From assembly GCA_020637985.1 (NCBI GenBank), contig JACKJK010000008.1, positions 124,001-188,000 of the forward strand: DNA of 64,000 bases. Reading direction: 5' to 3'. The DNA is from Rhodobiaceae bacterium. Its GTDB lineage: Bacteria; Pseudomonadota; Alphaproteobacteria; Rhizobiales; Tepidamorphaceae. Position 1 is the first letter of the stretch. Each line of letters starts with the position of its first letter. This document shows positions 32,639 to 41,157 of the stretch, one piece after another. Under the pieces are notes generated by a model. That model was not told where the DNA came from and searched no databases. It saw only the letters and a program-made list of their open reading frames with translations. Made by a program: the position numbers and the translations under genes.

Positions 32639-33004
32639 ATGTTCGAGGAACTGATCGCGCGCCTGGTCGCCAACGTCGGCATCAGCGAGGAACAGGCCGG
32701 CAAGGCCATCAAGGTCATCCTCGGCTTCCTCAAGCAGGCCGGCCCCGCCGACAAGGTCAACGAATTGTTCGAGAAGATGCCGGGCTCCGCCGAACTCGCC
32801 GGTTCCGGCGGCACCGGCGGCATGTTCGGCGGCGGCATGATGGCCGCCATGGGCGCCATGGGCCAGCTGCAGGCAGCGGGCCTGGGCATGGGCGAGGTGC
32901 AGGGGGTGACCCGCGAAATCGTCGGCTATGCGCGCGAGAATGTTGGCGACGACCTCGTCAACGACATCGTCAGGTCGATACCCGGCATCGGCCAGTTCGT
33001 GTGA
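32639..33004 (+). CDS. Small helical protein of unknown function (possibly DUF2267/DUF2780-like)
   Basis: A 121-residue protein starting MFEELIARLVANVGISEEQA, with an amphipathic helical N-terminal half, a Gly/Met-rich middle (GGTGGMFGGGMMAAMGAMG) and a C-terminal helical part ending GIGQFV. It recalls small DUF2267/DUF2780-like helical proteins but I cannot assign it firmly. The ATG at 32639 has GGAGG at good distance; the ATG at 32630 overlaps that motif and is less likely. It lies 13 bp before mutA and may be co-transcribed with the mutase genes. Confidence 0.75.
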   Translation: MFEELIARLVANVGISEEQAGKAIKVILGFLKQAGPADKVNELFEKMPGSAELAGSGGTGGMFGGGMMAAMGAMGQLQAAGLGMGEVQGVTREIVGYARENVGDDLVNDIVRSIPGIGQFV

Positions 33005-33017
33005 GGTGACGTGACCG

Positions 33018-34835
33018 ATGAACGCGCTTAACCTCGATGCCAGCAACCTGTCCGGCCGCTTTCCCGTTTCCGACGAGGCCGGATGGCGGACGCTCGTCGA
33101 CAAGGCACTCAAGGGCGCCGACTTCGACAAGGCCCTGACGAAGGTCACGCGCGACGGTCTGAAGATCCAACCGCTCTATACGCAGACTTCCGATGCGCAG
33201 GCGCGCCCGTCGCGGGCAGTGACCGGGCCATGGACATTTGCGCAGCGTGTCGATCATCCGCACGACCACGAGGCGGCCGCAATGGCGCTCGCCGATCTGG
33301 AAGGCGGCGCTGACGGCCTGGTGCTCGTCGGCTTGGGTGGCGTCGGCGCGCGCGGCTTCGGCTCGCGGTCGCTGAAACTGGCCGACCGGATCGACGGTGT
33401 CGTTCCCGAGTTCGTCCGTATCCGCATCGATGCCGGGGCACAGGCGCCAGCCCTTGCCGCTGCAGTTGCCGAACTGGCTGCGCGCCGCGGCGACGACGAC
33501 GCGGTGCTGCATGTCGACTTCGCTTTCGATCCGCTGGCCGCGCATCTCGCGACCGGCGCGGCGGTACCTTCGCGCGAAGGGCTGGGTGCTGCGCTCAAGG
33601 CGTTCGCGGATTTCGGCTTCGGCGGCACGTCGATCACGGGCGACGGACGCGTTGTGCACGATGCCGGCGGCACGCCGGCGCAGGAATTGGCCTACGTTCT
33701 GTCTGCGCTCGTCGAGGGTCTGCGCGCCGGCAGCGCGGCCGGTCTCCACATGGCAGACCTTTCAGGCCGCGCGCTCGCAATTCTGTCGGCTGACGTCGAC
33801 ATCTTTCCCGGCATCGCCAAGGTGCGCGCCATGCGCCTTCTGTGGGGGCGCGTGCTGGAGGCGTCCGGCCTTCCGGATGCGCCTCTGCGCATCGAGGCCG
33901 AAACCGCCTGGCGGATGATGTCGCGCGTCGACCCCTACGTGAACCTTTTGCGCGCCACCGCCGCCGTTTCGGCTGCCGGTCTTGGCGGTGCCGACGGCAT
34001 CACCGTCCTGCCGCACACGCTGGCGCTCGGCTTGCCCGACGGCTTTGCCCGTCGCGTCGCCCGCAACATCCAGAACGTGCTGGTCGGCGAGTCCAACCTG
34101 CACCGCGTCGCCGACCCTGCTGGCGGGTCCGGCTACATGGAAGCAATGACCCGCGATCTCGCCGAAGCGGCATGGAAGCTGTTCCAGCAGATCGAGGCCG
34201 AGGGCGGCGCCATTGCCTCATGCACCGCCGACAGTTTCCCGCAGAAGGTCGCGCAGGCTCGCGCCGCACTTGAAAAGGATATCGCCCGGCGCAAGGAACC
34301 GATCACCGGCGTTTCCGAATTCCCCAACATCGCCGAGAAGGCGCCGGACGTGCTGATGCCGGCACCGAAAGACGCGGCGACTGGCCCGCTTCCCGCCATG
34401 CGTCTTGCAGCGCCCTTCGAGGTGCTGCGCGACAAGGCGGACGCCGCGAACGAGCGCCCCACCGCCTTCCTCGCGGCCATCGGTAATGTACCCGACTTCA
34501 ACGCCCGCGCCATGTTTGCCGCCAACGCGCTGGCCGCTGGCGGCATCGCGGCGAAGGCCGGAGAGGGCGGAACCGACGCCGCCGGCATCGCGTCCGCCGC
34601 GCGCCAGGCCGGCAGCCCGCTCGCCGTGATCTGTTCGTCCGATGCGCTCTATGCCGATCACGCCGTGGCGGTTGCGACCGCGTTGAAGGCGGTCGGTATT
34701 CGCGAGGTCTGGCTGGCGGGACGCGGCGGCGATCAGGAAACCGCGCTCAAGGAAGCCGGCGTTTCGCGCTTCATCTTCGCCGGCTGTGATATTCTTGAAA
34801 TGCTCGGAGCCGCGCACGCGGCATTCGTGAAGTAG
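33018..34835 (+). CDS. mutA: Methylmalonyl-CoA mutase small (beta) subunit
   Basis: The non-catalytic partner of MutB in the heterodimeric mutase that interconverts methylmalonyl-CoA and succinyl-CoA. At 605 residues it has the mutase TIM-barrel region (ETAWRMMSRVDPYVNLLRAT; GESNLHRVADPAGGSGYME) and a C-terminal cobalamin-binding-like Rossmann domain that lacks the DxHxxG motif, as expected for the small subunit. The stop is 15 bp before mutB, so the two are translated from one mRNA. Confidence 0.93.
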   Translation: MNALNLDASNLSGRFPVSDEAGWRTLVDKALKGADFDKALTKVTRDGLKIQPLYTQTSDAQARPSRAVTGPWTFAQRVDHPHDHEAAAMALADLEGGADGLVLVGLGGVGARGFGSRSLKLADRIDGVVPEFVRIRIDAGAQAPALAAAVAELAARRGDDDAVLHVDFAFDPLAAHLATGAAVPSREGLGAALKAFADFGFGGTSITGDGRVVHDAGGTPAQELAYVLSALVEGLRAGSAAGLHMADLSGRALAILSADVDIFPGIAKVRAMRLLWGRVLEASGLPDAPLRIEAETAWRMMSRVDPYVNLLRATAAVSAAGLGGADGITVLPHTLALGLPDGFARRVARNIQNVLVGESNLHRVADPAGGSGYMEAMTRDLAEAAWKLFQQIEAEGGAIASCTADSFPQKVAQARAALEKDIARRKEPITGVSEFPNIAEKAPDVLMPAPKDAATGPLPAMRLAAPFEVLRDKADAANERPTAFLAAIGNVPDFNARAMFAANALAAGGIAAKAGEGGTDAAGIASAARQAGSPLAVICSSDALYADHAVAVATALKAVGIREVWLAGRGGDQETALKEAGVSRFIFAGCDILEMLGAAHAAFVK

Positions 34836-34850
34836 GGAAGGGCTGCATCG

Positions 34851-37007
34851 ATGAGCGGATTGCCCGATTTCACCAAGGTCGATTTCGCCGCGCACGGCGA
34901 AATGCCGCCAGTCGACACGCCTGCGTGGGAAACGCCGGAAGGCATCGAAATCCCGGCGCGCTACGAGGCATCCGACCGCAACGGCCTCGACTTCCTCAAT
35001 GCCTGGCCCGGCATCGCGCCCTACCTGCGCGGACCGTACCCGACCATGTACGTGCAGAAGCCGTGGACGGTGCGCCAGTACGCCGGCTTCTCGACGGCAG
35101 AGGATTCCAACGCCTTCTACCGCCGCAACCTCGCCGCCGGCCAGAAGGGCCTGTCCATCGCCTTCGATCTCGCCACCCACCGCGGCTACGATTCCGACAA
35201 CCCGCGCGTCATGGGCGATGTCGGCATGGCGGGCGTCGCGATCGACTCCATCTACGATATGCGCACCCTGTTCGACCGCATCCCGCTCGACGAGATGACC
35301 GTGTCGATGACCATGAACGGCGCCGTGCTTCCCGTCATGGCGCTCTACATCGTCGCGGCCGAAGAGCAGGGCGTGAAGCCGGAACAGCTCGGCGGGACCA
35401 TCCAGAACGACATCCTCAAGGAGTTCATGGTCCGCAACACCTACATCTATCCGCCGGAGCAGTCGGTGCGCATCATCGCCGACATCTTCGCCTACACGGC
35501 GGAGAACATGCCGCGCTTCAACTCCATCTCGATCTCCGGCTACCACATGCAGGAGGCCGGCGCGACGGCGGACCTGGAGCTTGCCTACACGCTTGCCGAC
35601 GGGCTGGAATACGCCCGCACCGGCGTCAAGGCTGGCCTCGACATCGATCGCTTCGCGCCGCGGCTGTCGTTCTTCTGGGCGATCGGCATGAACTACTTCA
35701 TGGAGATCGGCAAGATGCGCGCCGCGCGCATGATCTGGGCGAACCTGATGCACGGTTTCGCGCCCAAGGATCAGCGCTCGCTGAGCCTGCGCACCCACTG
35801 CCAGACCTCGGGCTGGAGCCTGACGGCGCAGGACGTGTTCAACAACGTCACCCGCACGGCCATCGAGGCGATGGCCGCGACCCACGGCCACACCCAGTCG
35901 CTGCACACCAACGCGCTCGACGAGGCACTCGCCCTGCCGACGGACTTCTCCGCCCGCATCGCCCGCAATACCCAACTCTTCCTGCAGCAGGAATCGGGCA
36001 CCTGCCGGGTCATCGACCCGTGGGGCGGCTCGTACTTCGTCGAGAAGCTGACGCACGATCTCGCCGCCAAGGCGATTGCCCATATCGAGGAAGTCGAGGC
36101 GATGGGCGGCATGGCCAAGGCGATCGCTGCTGGCCTGCCGAAGCTGAAGATCGAGGAGGCCGCCGCCCGCACTCAGGCGCGCATCGATTCAGGCGAACAG
36201 CCGGTCATCGGCGTCAACAAGTACCGCGTTGCCGAGGACGCCCAGATCGAGATCCTCAAGGTCGACAATTCGGCTGTCCGCACCCAGCAGGTCGACAAGC
36301 TCAGGCGCCTGCGCGCCGAGCGCGATCAGTCTGCTGTTGATGCAGCCCTCGATGCGCTTTCGAAGGCGGGTGATTCAGGCCGCGGCAACCTGCTGGCGCT
36401 CGCCGTCGATGCCGCGCGGGCCAAGGCGACCGTCGGCGAGATTTCCGGCGCGCTGGAGCGCGTCTGGGGCCGCCACACCGCCGAGATCAAGTCGATCTCC
36501 GGCGTCTACCGGCGCGAGGGACAGGGCATGGCAGACCAGATCACCCGCATCCAGGAACTCGTCGAGCAGTTCGTCGAGGACGAGGGCCGCCGCCCGCGCA
36601 TCCTCGTCGCCAAGGTCGGCCAGGACGGCCACGACCGCGGCCAGAAGGTCATCGCCTCGGCCTTCGCCGACCTCGGCTTCGACGTCGATATCGGCCCGCT
36701 GTTCGCAACGCCCGAGGAAGCCGCGCGCCAGGCGATCGAGAACGACGTCCACATCGTCGGCGTGTCGTCGCTCGCTGCGGGCCACCTGACGCTGGTGCCG
36801 GCGCTGCGCGATGCGCTCGCCGCAGAAGGCCGCCCCGACATCATGATTGTCGCCGGCGGCGTCATCCCGCCGCAGGACTACGATGCGCTGAAGGAAGCTG
36901 GTGCTGCGGCGATCTTCCCGCCCGGCACGGTGATCGCGCAGGCCGCCGAAAGCCTGCTGCACGACCTCAACCGCCGCCTCGGCCATGCGCAGGAAGCGGC
37001 GGAGTAG
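34851..37007 (+). CDS. mutB: Methylmalonyl-CoA mutase large (alpha) subunit, cobalamin-binding
   Basis: The catalytic subunit (718 aa). The TIM barrel holds the substrate region (YPTMYVQKPWTVRQYAGFST), and the C-terminal domain carries the cobalamin signature DGHDRG (592-597) with the distal GVSSLAAGH and GG motifs, so it binds adenosylcobalamin base-off. It serves propionate, odd-chain fatty acid and branched-chain amino acid breakdown or the ethylmalonyl-CoA pathway. Its chaperone meaB is 3.2 kb downstream. The stop codon TAG shares its G with the GTG start of the GIY-YIG gene. Confidence 0.97.
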   Translation: MSGLPDFTKVDFAAHGEMPPVDTPAWETPEGIEIPARYEASDRNGLDFLNAWPGIAPYLRGPYPTMYVQKPWTVRQYAGFSTAEDSNAFYRRNLAAGQKGLSIAFDLATHRGYDSDNPRVMGDVGMAGVAIDSIYDMRTLFDRIPLDEMTVSMTMNGAVLPVMALYIVAAEEQGVKPEQLGGTIQNDILKEFMVRNTYIYPPEQSVRIIADIFAYTAENMPRFNSISISGYHMQEAGATADLELAYTLADGLEYARTGVKAGLDIDRFAPRLSFFWAIGMNYFMEIGKMRAARMIWANLMHGFAPKDQRSLSLRTHCQTSGWSLTAQDVFNNVTRTAIEAMAATHGHTQSLHTNALDEALALPTDFSARIARNTQLFLQQESGTCRVIDPWGGSYFVEKLTHDLAAKAIAHIEEVEAMGGMAKAIAAGLPKLKIEEAAARTQARIDSGEQPVIGVNKYRVAEDAQIEILKVDNSAVRTQQVDKLRRLRAERDQSAVDAALDALSKAGDSGRGNLLALAVDAARAKATVGEISGALERVWGRHTAEIKSISGVYRREGQGMADQITRIQELVEQFVEDEGRRPRILVAKVGQDGHDRGQKVIASAFADLGFDVDIGPLFATPEEAARQAIENDVHIVGVSSLAAGHLTLVPALRDALAAEGRPDIMIVAGGVIPPQDYDALKEAGAAAIFPPGTVIAQAAESLLHDLNRRLGHAQEAAE

Positions 37008-37873
37008 TGCTGACGTTCAACGTCTTGCTGCGTGAAGCTGGTCTTGATCCAAAGAGCGTACGGCTATTCCGGCATCAGGAAGACTTGAGACGACGCGGCG
37101 AGGAGTGGAAGACGCGTCCCACACCTTACCACCTCTGGACGAGCGATCCGGAGGAATTCGCTCATTTCCAGCGTTGGCAAAACCGCAGTAGACGGATCGA
37201 CCAGGGACAGACGCTGGCGTCCTTTGTGGTAACCCCGGAAAAGGACAACCTCTTTGTTGGTTGTTGGAGAAGCGATGGTTGGGAGTTTGTAACGGCGGAC
37301 GAGTATGGAAACTACTATCCGAAGGGCCATCCCGAGGTAGTGCGCCACGATTTCGTCAGGACTAGCGAACTCGAACAGTACATCGGCCGGCTGAGTATTG
37401 AATGGGGTACTGGTACACGCGCCGCCCTCCAGCACGCTGCCCGCAACGAAAAGCCTATAGCCGAAATCAGGAAACAGTTCAGAGAACCGAAGTTTCCCGG
37501 TTACGCGAGGTTTCTCTGCAGGATCGGCGACCTGCCTGCTCTCCCCGCAGCATGGCAACAGGTTCTGGCTGCCAGCCAAGGGGTGTACCTGCTGACGAGC
37601 CCAAAGGGCGAACAATATGTAGGTGCAGCCGTGGGAGCCGATGGCCTGTGGGGGCGGATAGCAGGATATGCAAATTCAGACCAAGGCAATGTTGGGCTGA
37701 AGGGCAAACCGCTTGCCGACTTCACTGTGACGATTCTCGACACCGTTCCGACTTCGGCGAAACCAAAAGACGTTCTCGAACTCGAATTGCTATGGAAAAG
37801 CAAACTGGGCAGCCGCGCCCATGGGCTAAGCCACGACCCTGCAGCCCGAATCTTCGGCCTGAACTGGAACTGA
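37007..37873 (+). CDS. GIY-YIG domain protein, probable foreign gene
   Basis: A 288-residue protein whose last third is a GIY-YIG nuclease fold: GVYLL (192-196), QYVGAA (203-208), the catalytic-type arginine R217 in LWGRIAGY and a C-terminal glutamate helix (LELELLWKSKLG). The first ~180 residues are an unrecognised domain rich in Trp and charged residues. Base composition is markedly lower in GC than its neighbours, and codon use differs, which suggests horizontal acquisition. The start is a GTG that overlaps the mutB stop by one base. Similar proteins may act in restriction, repair or defence; no partner gene is present. Confidence 0.8.
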   Translation: MLTFNVLLREAGLDPKSVRLFRHQEDLRRRGEEWKTRPTPYHLWTSDPEEFAHFQRWQNRSRRIDQGQTLASFVVTPEKDNLFVGCWRSDGWEFVTADEYGNYYPKGHPEVVRHDFVRTSELEQYIGRLSIEWGTGTRAALQHAARNEKPIAEIRKQFREPKFPGYARFLCRIGDLPALPAAWQQVLAASQGVYLLTSPKGEQYVGAAVGADGLWGRIAGYANSDQGNVGLKGKPLADFTVTILDTVPTSAKPKDVLELELLWKSKLGSRAHGLSHDPAARIFGLNWN

Positions 37874-37887
37874 CCTGCGTTCCGCCC

Positions 37888-38094
37888 TTACGCCTTGCCC
37901 TGCGTGAACTTGTTGATCTGGCCGACGACCCACAGCGCGATGGGGATCGACACGACGAAGCCGGCGGCTGCCGCGATCATCATCATCTGGCCCGACTGCG
38001 CCAGCGGCCCCGCGGTCTCGCGGATCGCAAGCCCCAGCACCAACAGGCCGGCAATCACCGGCGCGACGAAAATATAGACGATCAACTTGAGCAT
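37888..38094 (-). CDS. Small two-helix membrane protein
   Basis: A 68-residue protein, MLKLIVYIFVAPVIAG at the start, with two hydrophobic helices separated by RETAGPLAQSGQ and a polar, basic end (NKFTQGKA). I do not recognise the family beyond noting that similar small membrane proteins are common in Rhizobiales. A good ribosome-binding site (GGGAGAGG) supports the start at 38094. It faces the GIY-YIG gene with 14 bp between stops. Confidence 0.72.
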   Translation of the reverse strand: MLKLIVYIFVAPVIAGLLVLGLAIRETAGPLAQSGQMMMIAAAAGFVVSIPIALWVVGQINKFTQGKA

Positions 38095-38279
38095 ATCCGG
38101 CCTCTCCCCCAGAGAAATCGCAAGTGCGCCGAACATAGGCTCTGGCACCACGGACGATTTGAGAAATGTCAAACCGCCTGCCGCGTCCGGCATGAGCAGA
38201 TGAATTGAGTTGACGGCATCGGGTTGCCGGGGGCATCGATTGATCTGCGCCGCGCCCTGCGGCGCAGGGGAGGAATCAC

Positions 38280-38807
38280 ATGCGCCTTGCGTCTCTTGTC
38301 CGTGCTGTCCTTGCCGGTGTGGCAGGCTTGTTGCTGTGCGGCTGCATCCTGTCGCCGGAACCGCTTCTCGATGCCGCAAGCGCTGTCACGCCGCTGTCCG
38401 CCGGCACCTATCAGGCGATGGCGCGCCAGGACGACGGCACCTTCGCGCCCGAAGAAGACAACGTGCAGATCGAGCTCAACGGCAACGTCTACACGATGAT
38501 CGAAGGCGAGGACCGGCTCGATTTCACGCTGCACGAGGCGCCCGGTGGCCTGCTGATCGGCATGACGACGGACAAGGACACCAGTGAGACCGGCTACGCC
38601 GTGCTGCGGCTCGATGGCAAGGAAATCGTTTTCTGGGCAGCCGTCTGCGAGGTCGCCGAGGACGGCGGAATCGTGGAAAAATATCCCGGAATCGAGACCG
38701 ACGGGCTGAGCTGCACCATCCCCGACCGCGACACGCTGGTCGCCTTCCTGAGCGACTATGCCGCCGTCGCGCAAGCCGATTTCCGCTACGTCCCGCTCGG
38801 CCAGTAG
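38280..38807 (+). CDS. Hypothetical lipoprotein
   Basis: A 175-residue protein with a lipoprotein signal peptide: hydrophobic core VLAGVAGLL and lipobox LCGC (cysteine 22). The mature part is acidic and contains two cysteines (AVCEV and LSCTIP). The fold looks all-beta, with no motif I recognise. It is probably anchored in the outer or inner membrane facing the periplasm. It stands between small minus-strand genes in the stretch separating mutB from meaB. Confidence 0.72.
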   Translation: MRLASLVRAVLAGVAGLLLCGCILSPEPLLDAASAVTPLSAGTYQAMARQDDGTFAPEEDNVQIELNGNVYTMIEGEDRLDFTLHEAPGGLLIGMTTDKDTSETGYAVLRLDGKEIVFWAAVCEVAEDGGIVEKYPGIETDGLSCTIPDRDTLVAFLSDYAAVAQADFRYVPLGQ

Positions 38808-38826
38808 CGACCTTACTAATAGGTCA

Positions 38827-38844
38827 ACTGACGCATACGTCAGT
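38827..38844. promoter_or_regulatory. 18-bp palindrome between convergent genes
   Basis: ACTGACG-CATA-CGTCAGT has perfect 7-bp arms. It sits between the stops of two convergent genes. There is no T-run, so a terminator role is doubtful. The symmetry and length resemble TetR-type operators. Confidence 0.45.
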
Positions 38845-38857
38845 AGGACACCCTTGT

Positions 38858-39445
38858 TCAGAACGGCAGCGGCACGTTCGCCATGCCCGCGCCCGGCATC
38901 ATGCCTCCGGCGGCGCGCGGCATCTGCATCACCTGAAGTCCGGGCGGCGGCGCGAACAGGCTTGCCTCCTGCGGCGAACGCTCGATCTCGGTCATCGTCG
39001 CGGAGAACCCGTCGCCGATGGTGCGCACCGGGATGCCGTCGGCGGTGACGCAGACCTGCGCGTCGTAGGCGAGCCAGATCGTGCAGGGTTCGCCGCTGAC
39101 GGTGTCGGTCTCGCTCGTCGGCTGGCCTTCCAGGTCGAACTTCCTGCCGGTTTCGACCTGCATCGCCATGCCCGGCATCATCGCCGACCACATCACCATC
39201 GAGCCGGCGTTCATGTCGCGGACCATCGTCATCGGCTGCCCCTCGGCCATCATCTCGATGCGCATCTTGCCGAGCGCGCTGGAATAGCTGATGCGTGTCG
39301 GGCCGCTGCCCGCCGGCGTGCCGGAGACCTGCCAGGCGGCGGTGAAATCGGTCTGCGGCTTCGGCGCCGGCTCGGCGCGCGCCGCGCCGGCGCTTGCCAG
39401 CAATGTTGCAGCCGCGAGGCAATGCAGCGGGCGGATCCGTTTCAT
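38858..39445 (-). CDS. Exported hypothetical protein (DUF4412-like)
   Basis: A 195-residue protein with a signal peptide (about residues 1-23, cleavage near AARA/EP). The mature part reads like a small periplasmic lipoprotein-localisation-like beta fold, with many Met residues (KMRIEMMAEGQPMTMVRDM; VMWSAMMPGMAMQ) and two cysteines (GEPCTIW, AQVCVT). The methionine richness could mean metal binding, but this is speculative. The start at 39445 follows AGGGGAG. The function is unknown. Confidence 0.7.
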   Translation of the reverse strand: MKRIRPLHCLAAATLLASAGAARAEPAPKPQTDFTAAWQVSGTPAGSGPTRISYSSALGKMRIEMMAEGQPMTMVRDMNAGSMVMWSAMMPGMAMQVETGRKFDLEGQPTSETDTVSGEPCTIWLAYDAQVCVTADGIPVRTIGDGFSATMTEIERSPQEASLFAPPPGLQVMQMPRAAGGMMPGAGMANVPLPF

Positions 39446-39554
39446 TCCGTGTACTCCCCTCCTGCGGGCAGCGCGTGCGTGCCCGTCGCCGACACATGGG
39501 GACCGCCAAACCGCATGTCCAGCCGCTTGCGTCTGGCCGCGAGCCTGATATTGG

Positions 39555-40166
39555 ATGGCCGCCATGACGAACACGACGACGAACCTTGCGCGCCTCTTGG
39601 TGGCCGCCTTGTGCGCACTCCTTGCCGGTTGTGCCGGCCAGTCGACGCCGCTGGACGGATCGGGCGCCATCTCGACCGCGCCGGCCTCCGGCCTCTACAC
39701 GCTGACGGCGTCGAATGCAGGTCCGATCACCCCCGCGACGCCCTATGGCACCGCGTCCATCGCGAAACTGTTTCCCGGCCGGCAGAGCCAGTCCGTCCAG
39801 ATCGCCGACGACGATCGCACCTTCTACGCCGTGGCGATCTTCGAGAACGGCCTGCAGACGATCGCCGTCGAGCCGAACGGCTCGAACTCGGCGATTGCCG
39901 CGGTACACGGGCTCGGTCCCGACGCCGCCGGGCCGAATGGCGAGCGCATCGGCATGAGCTTCGACGAGATCGGCATGCGCGCGTCGGGTTGCCGCGCCGG
40001 CAACGGGCTGTGGGCCGGCATGCCAATCTGCCCGGCGCGCGGCGCCTCCAACGTCACCCTCGTCTTCGATCCCGGACCGGGCAACACCGGCGCGCCCGGC
40101 CAGCTGCCGCCGCGCGGCGCCATCGGCAAGTCCCGCCTGACCCGGATCGTCTGGAAGCCGGCCTGA
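39555..40166 (+). CDS. Putative lipoprotein (DUF1131-like)
   Basis: A 203-residue lipoprotein with signal core LLVAALCALL and lipobox LAGC (cysteine 26). The mature region has GAIS, an AKLFPG segment and IADDDRTFYAVAIF followed by GLGPDAAGPNGERIG, recalling the DUF1131/YfeY RpoE-regulated lipoprotein family, a tentative assignment. Two cysteines (SGCRAG, PICPA) may pair. An ATG at 39564 is an alternative start. Its TGA overlaps the meaB ATG by one base, so the two genes are translationally coupled. Confidence 0.72.
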   Translation: MAAMTNTTTNLARLLVAALCALLAGCAGQSTPLDGSGAISTAPASGLYTLTASNAGPITPATPYGTASIAKLFPGRQSQSVQIADDDRTFYAVAIFENGLQTIAVEPNGSNSAIAAVHGLGPDAAGPNGERIGMSFDEIGMRASGCRAGNGLWAGMPICPARGASNVTLVFDPGPGNTGAPGQLPPRGAIGKSRLTRIVWKPA

Positions 40167-41152
40167 TGTCCCCCCGCCTGCCGGACCCGCAGGAGCTTGC
40201 CAGCCGTCTTGCCGGCGGCGAACGCGCCGCACTTGCGCGCGCCATCACGCTGGTGGAATCGACCCGGCCGGAACACCGGCGGATCGCCGCCGAGCTTCTC
40301 CAGGCCTGCCTGCCGCGCACTGGTCATGCGGTGCGCGTCGGCATCACCGGCGTGCCCGGCGTCGGCAAGTCGACCATGATCGACCAGCTCGGCACCGACC
40401 TGACGGCCGCCGGCCACAAGGTCGCCGTGCTCGCGGTCGACCCCTCGTCGAGCCGCACCGGTGGTTCGATCCTCGGCGACAAGACGCGCATGGCGCGGCT
40501 CTCGGTCGACGCGAACGCCTTCGTGCGGCCCTCGCCGTCGGCGGGCACGCTGGGCGGGGTTGGCGCGCGCACGCGCGAGACCATGCTGCTGTGCGAGGCC
40601 GCAGGCTTCGACGTCGTGCTGGTCGAGACCGTCGGCACCGGCCAGTCGGAAACCACCGTCGCCGACATGGTCGACACCTTCCTGGTGCTGATGCTGCCGG
40701 GCGCCGGTGACGAGTTGCAGGGCATCAAGAAGGGCGTGCTGGAGCTTGCCGACATCATCGCCATCAACAAGGCGGAGGGCGGCAACGCCGACCGCGCGCG
40801 CCTGGCCGCTGCCGAATACATCGCCGCGCTGAAGATCCTGATGCCGCGCGTCAGGCAGTGGCAGCCGCCTGTGCTGACCATCTCCGGGCTCGAAGGGCAG
40901 GGGCTCGACGCATTGTGGAAGGACGTCCTGCGCCACCGTGAGGTGACCACGGCCGCCGGTGCATTCGCAGCCACCCGCGCCGACCAGCAGGTCAAGTGGA
41001 TGTGGGCGATGCTGGAAGACCGCGTCCTCGGCCGGCTGACCCGCGACCCTGAAACGCGCGCGCGCATCCGCGATCTCGAGGCGCAGGTGCGCGCGGGGGC
41101 GACGGCTGCGACCTACGCGGTGGAGGAGATCCTCGCAGGGCAGGGCGGCTGA
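40166..41152 (+). CDS. meaB: Methylmalonyl-CoA mutase-associated GTPase MeaB
   Basis: The G3E-family P-loop GTPase that gates loading of adenosylcobalamin into methylmalonyl-CoA mutase and protects the mutase from inactivation. Walker A is GVPGVGKS (62-69). VLAVDPSS, the base-recognition NKAEG, and GVGARTRE plus VETVGTGQSE typical of MeaB/ArgK proteins are all visible. Length 328 aa is normal. It serves the mutAB genes 3.2 kb upstream. The start at 40166 overlaps the preceding lipoprotein stop. Confidence 0.95.
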   Translation: MSPRLPDPQELASRLAGGERAALARAITLVESTRPEHRRIAAELLQACLPRTGHAVRVGITGVPGVGKSTMIDQLGTDLTAAGHKVAVLAVDPSSSRTGGSILGDKTRMARLSVDANAFVRPSPSAGTLGGVGARTRETMLLCEAAGFDVVLVETVGTGQSETTVADMVDTFLVLMLPGAGDELQGIKKGVLELADIIAINKAEGGNADRARLAAAEYIAALKILMPRVRQWQPPVLTISGLEGQGLDALWKDVLRHREVTTAAGAFAATRADQQVKWMWAMLEDRVLGRLTRDPETRARIRDLEAQVRAGATAATYAVEEILAGQGG

Positions 41153-41157
41153 CCGGA

